Assembly: GCA_025922795.1 (NCBI GenBank)
Contig: JAICHC010000218.1
Coordinates: forward strand, 1 to 5,651
Source: Candidatus Binatia bacterium
GTDB lineage: Bacteria > Desulfobacterota_B > Binatia > UBA9968
DNA: 5,651 nt
Reading direction: 5' to 3'
Shown here: positions 5,511 through 5,651 of the stretch, piece after piece
Layout of the letters: the number at the start of each line of letters is the position of its first letter
Position numbering within the stretch: the first letter of the stretch is position 1
The notes under the pieces: model-generated
The model's database searches: none
Told to the model about the DNA's origin: nothing
Seen by the model: the letters and a program-made list of their open reading frames with translations, nothing else
Made by a program: the position numbers and the translations under genes

Positions 5511-5651
5511 ATGGCAGAGCGGGAAAAGCACGGGATCTGGTCGCGACGAGATTTTTTTACGCGCCTTGGATGGGGCGGCTTCGGTATTTTTGGCGCGTTG
5601 AGTCTTCTCGGTTTTCTGCGTTCGGCGTTCCCGCGCGTATTGTTCCAGCCA
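5511..5651 (+). CDS. Rieske iron-sulfur subunit of a cytochrome bc complex, N-terminal fragment
   Basis: The first 47 codons of a gene that runs off the window. The product begins with a charged segment, then SRRDFFTRLGWGGFGIFGAL: a twin-arginine motif (S11-R12-R13-D14-F15) followed by one hydrophobic helix (about 21-39), then FPRVLFQP at 40-47. This is the N-terminus of a quinol-cytochrome c reductase (bc1/b6f-type) Rieske protein, which is exported folded by Tat and stays anchored by the uncleaved helix; its 2Fe-2S head passes electrons from quinol to cytochrome c1 or f. The cluster motifs CxH and CxxH would lie beyond the window, so they cannot be checked. It follows the 116-aa membrane protein by 6 bp with a good ribosome site. 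Another Tat-exported Fe-S protein is possible, but the ArgArgAspPhePhe plus FPRVLF combination fits Rieske best. Confidence 0.82.
   Translation, partial: MAEREKHGIWSRRDFFTRLGWGGFGIFGALSLLGFLRSAFPRVLFQP

Noticed and set aside
1..5651. Search for CRISPR arrays, tRNA/rRNA genes, insertion sequences and attachment sites
   Set aside because: No regularly spaced repeats, tRNA-like cloverleaf, transposase frame or terminal inverted repeats were seen; nearly all sequence is accounted for by coding regions.

Overview
This 5.65-kb window looks like ordinary chromosomal DNA from a Gram-negative-type, aerobically respiring bacterium of moderately high GC. It has an MEP-pathway isoprenoid gene, a Rieske Fe-S protein with a twin-arginine signal, and an envelope protein with a signal peptide or anchor. 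Gene density is high and no phage, transposon, CRISPR or RNA gene is visible. The gene mix would suit an uncultivated Deltaproteobacteria-like, Binatota-like or NC10/Rokubacteria-like lineage. That is a low-confidence impression, because no phylogenetic marker was compared.

Layout: Positions 1-747 (+) hold the 3' part of an ABC ATPase of the ModF/YlmA (COG1119) type. A strong interrupted hairpin (804-849) sits in the 129-bp gap before a 490-aa DHA2-type (EmrB/QacA-like) MFS exporter (877-2349, +). That gene converges, across only 37 bp, on a minus-strand pair transcribed toward it: first a DUF3750 envelope protein (3711-4457, -), then a polytopic GT87/DUF2029 glycosyltransferase (2387-3658, -) that starts at TTG. 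A 146-bp divergent intergenic region separates that pair from ispF (4604-5092, +). It carries a perfect TATAAT reading to the left and an 11-nt direct repeat. After another promoter-like stretch (TTGACA...TATAAT) come a 116-aa unknown protein with two C-terminal membrane segments (5154-5504, +) and, 6 bp later, the first 47 codons of a Rieske protein (5511-5651, +). The last two probably form the start of a cytochrome bc operon.

How the genes relate: The window is three unrelated neighbourhoods: transport (ABC ATPase plus MFS), envelope (DUF3750 plus GT87), and quinone/isoprenoid respiration (ispF, then the bc-complex genes). ispF supplies isoprenoid precursors, including those for quinone tails and for polyprenyl-phosphate sugar carriers. 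GT87 enzymes characteristically use such carriers as donors, so a metabolic link is conceivable but not shown.

No clearly new multi-gene system is present. The points most worth a second look are the small membrane gene fixed in front of the Rieske gene, the DUF3750 His/Asn-Ser-Asn motifs beside a GT87 enzyme, two promoter-like sites that share an unusual 12-nt spacer and start distance, and the hairpin leader of the MFS gene.
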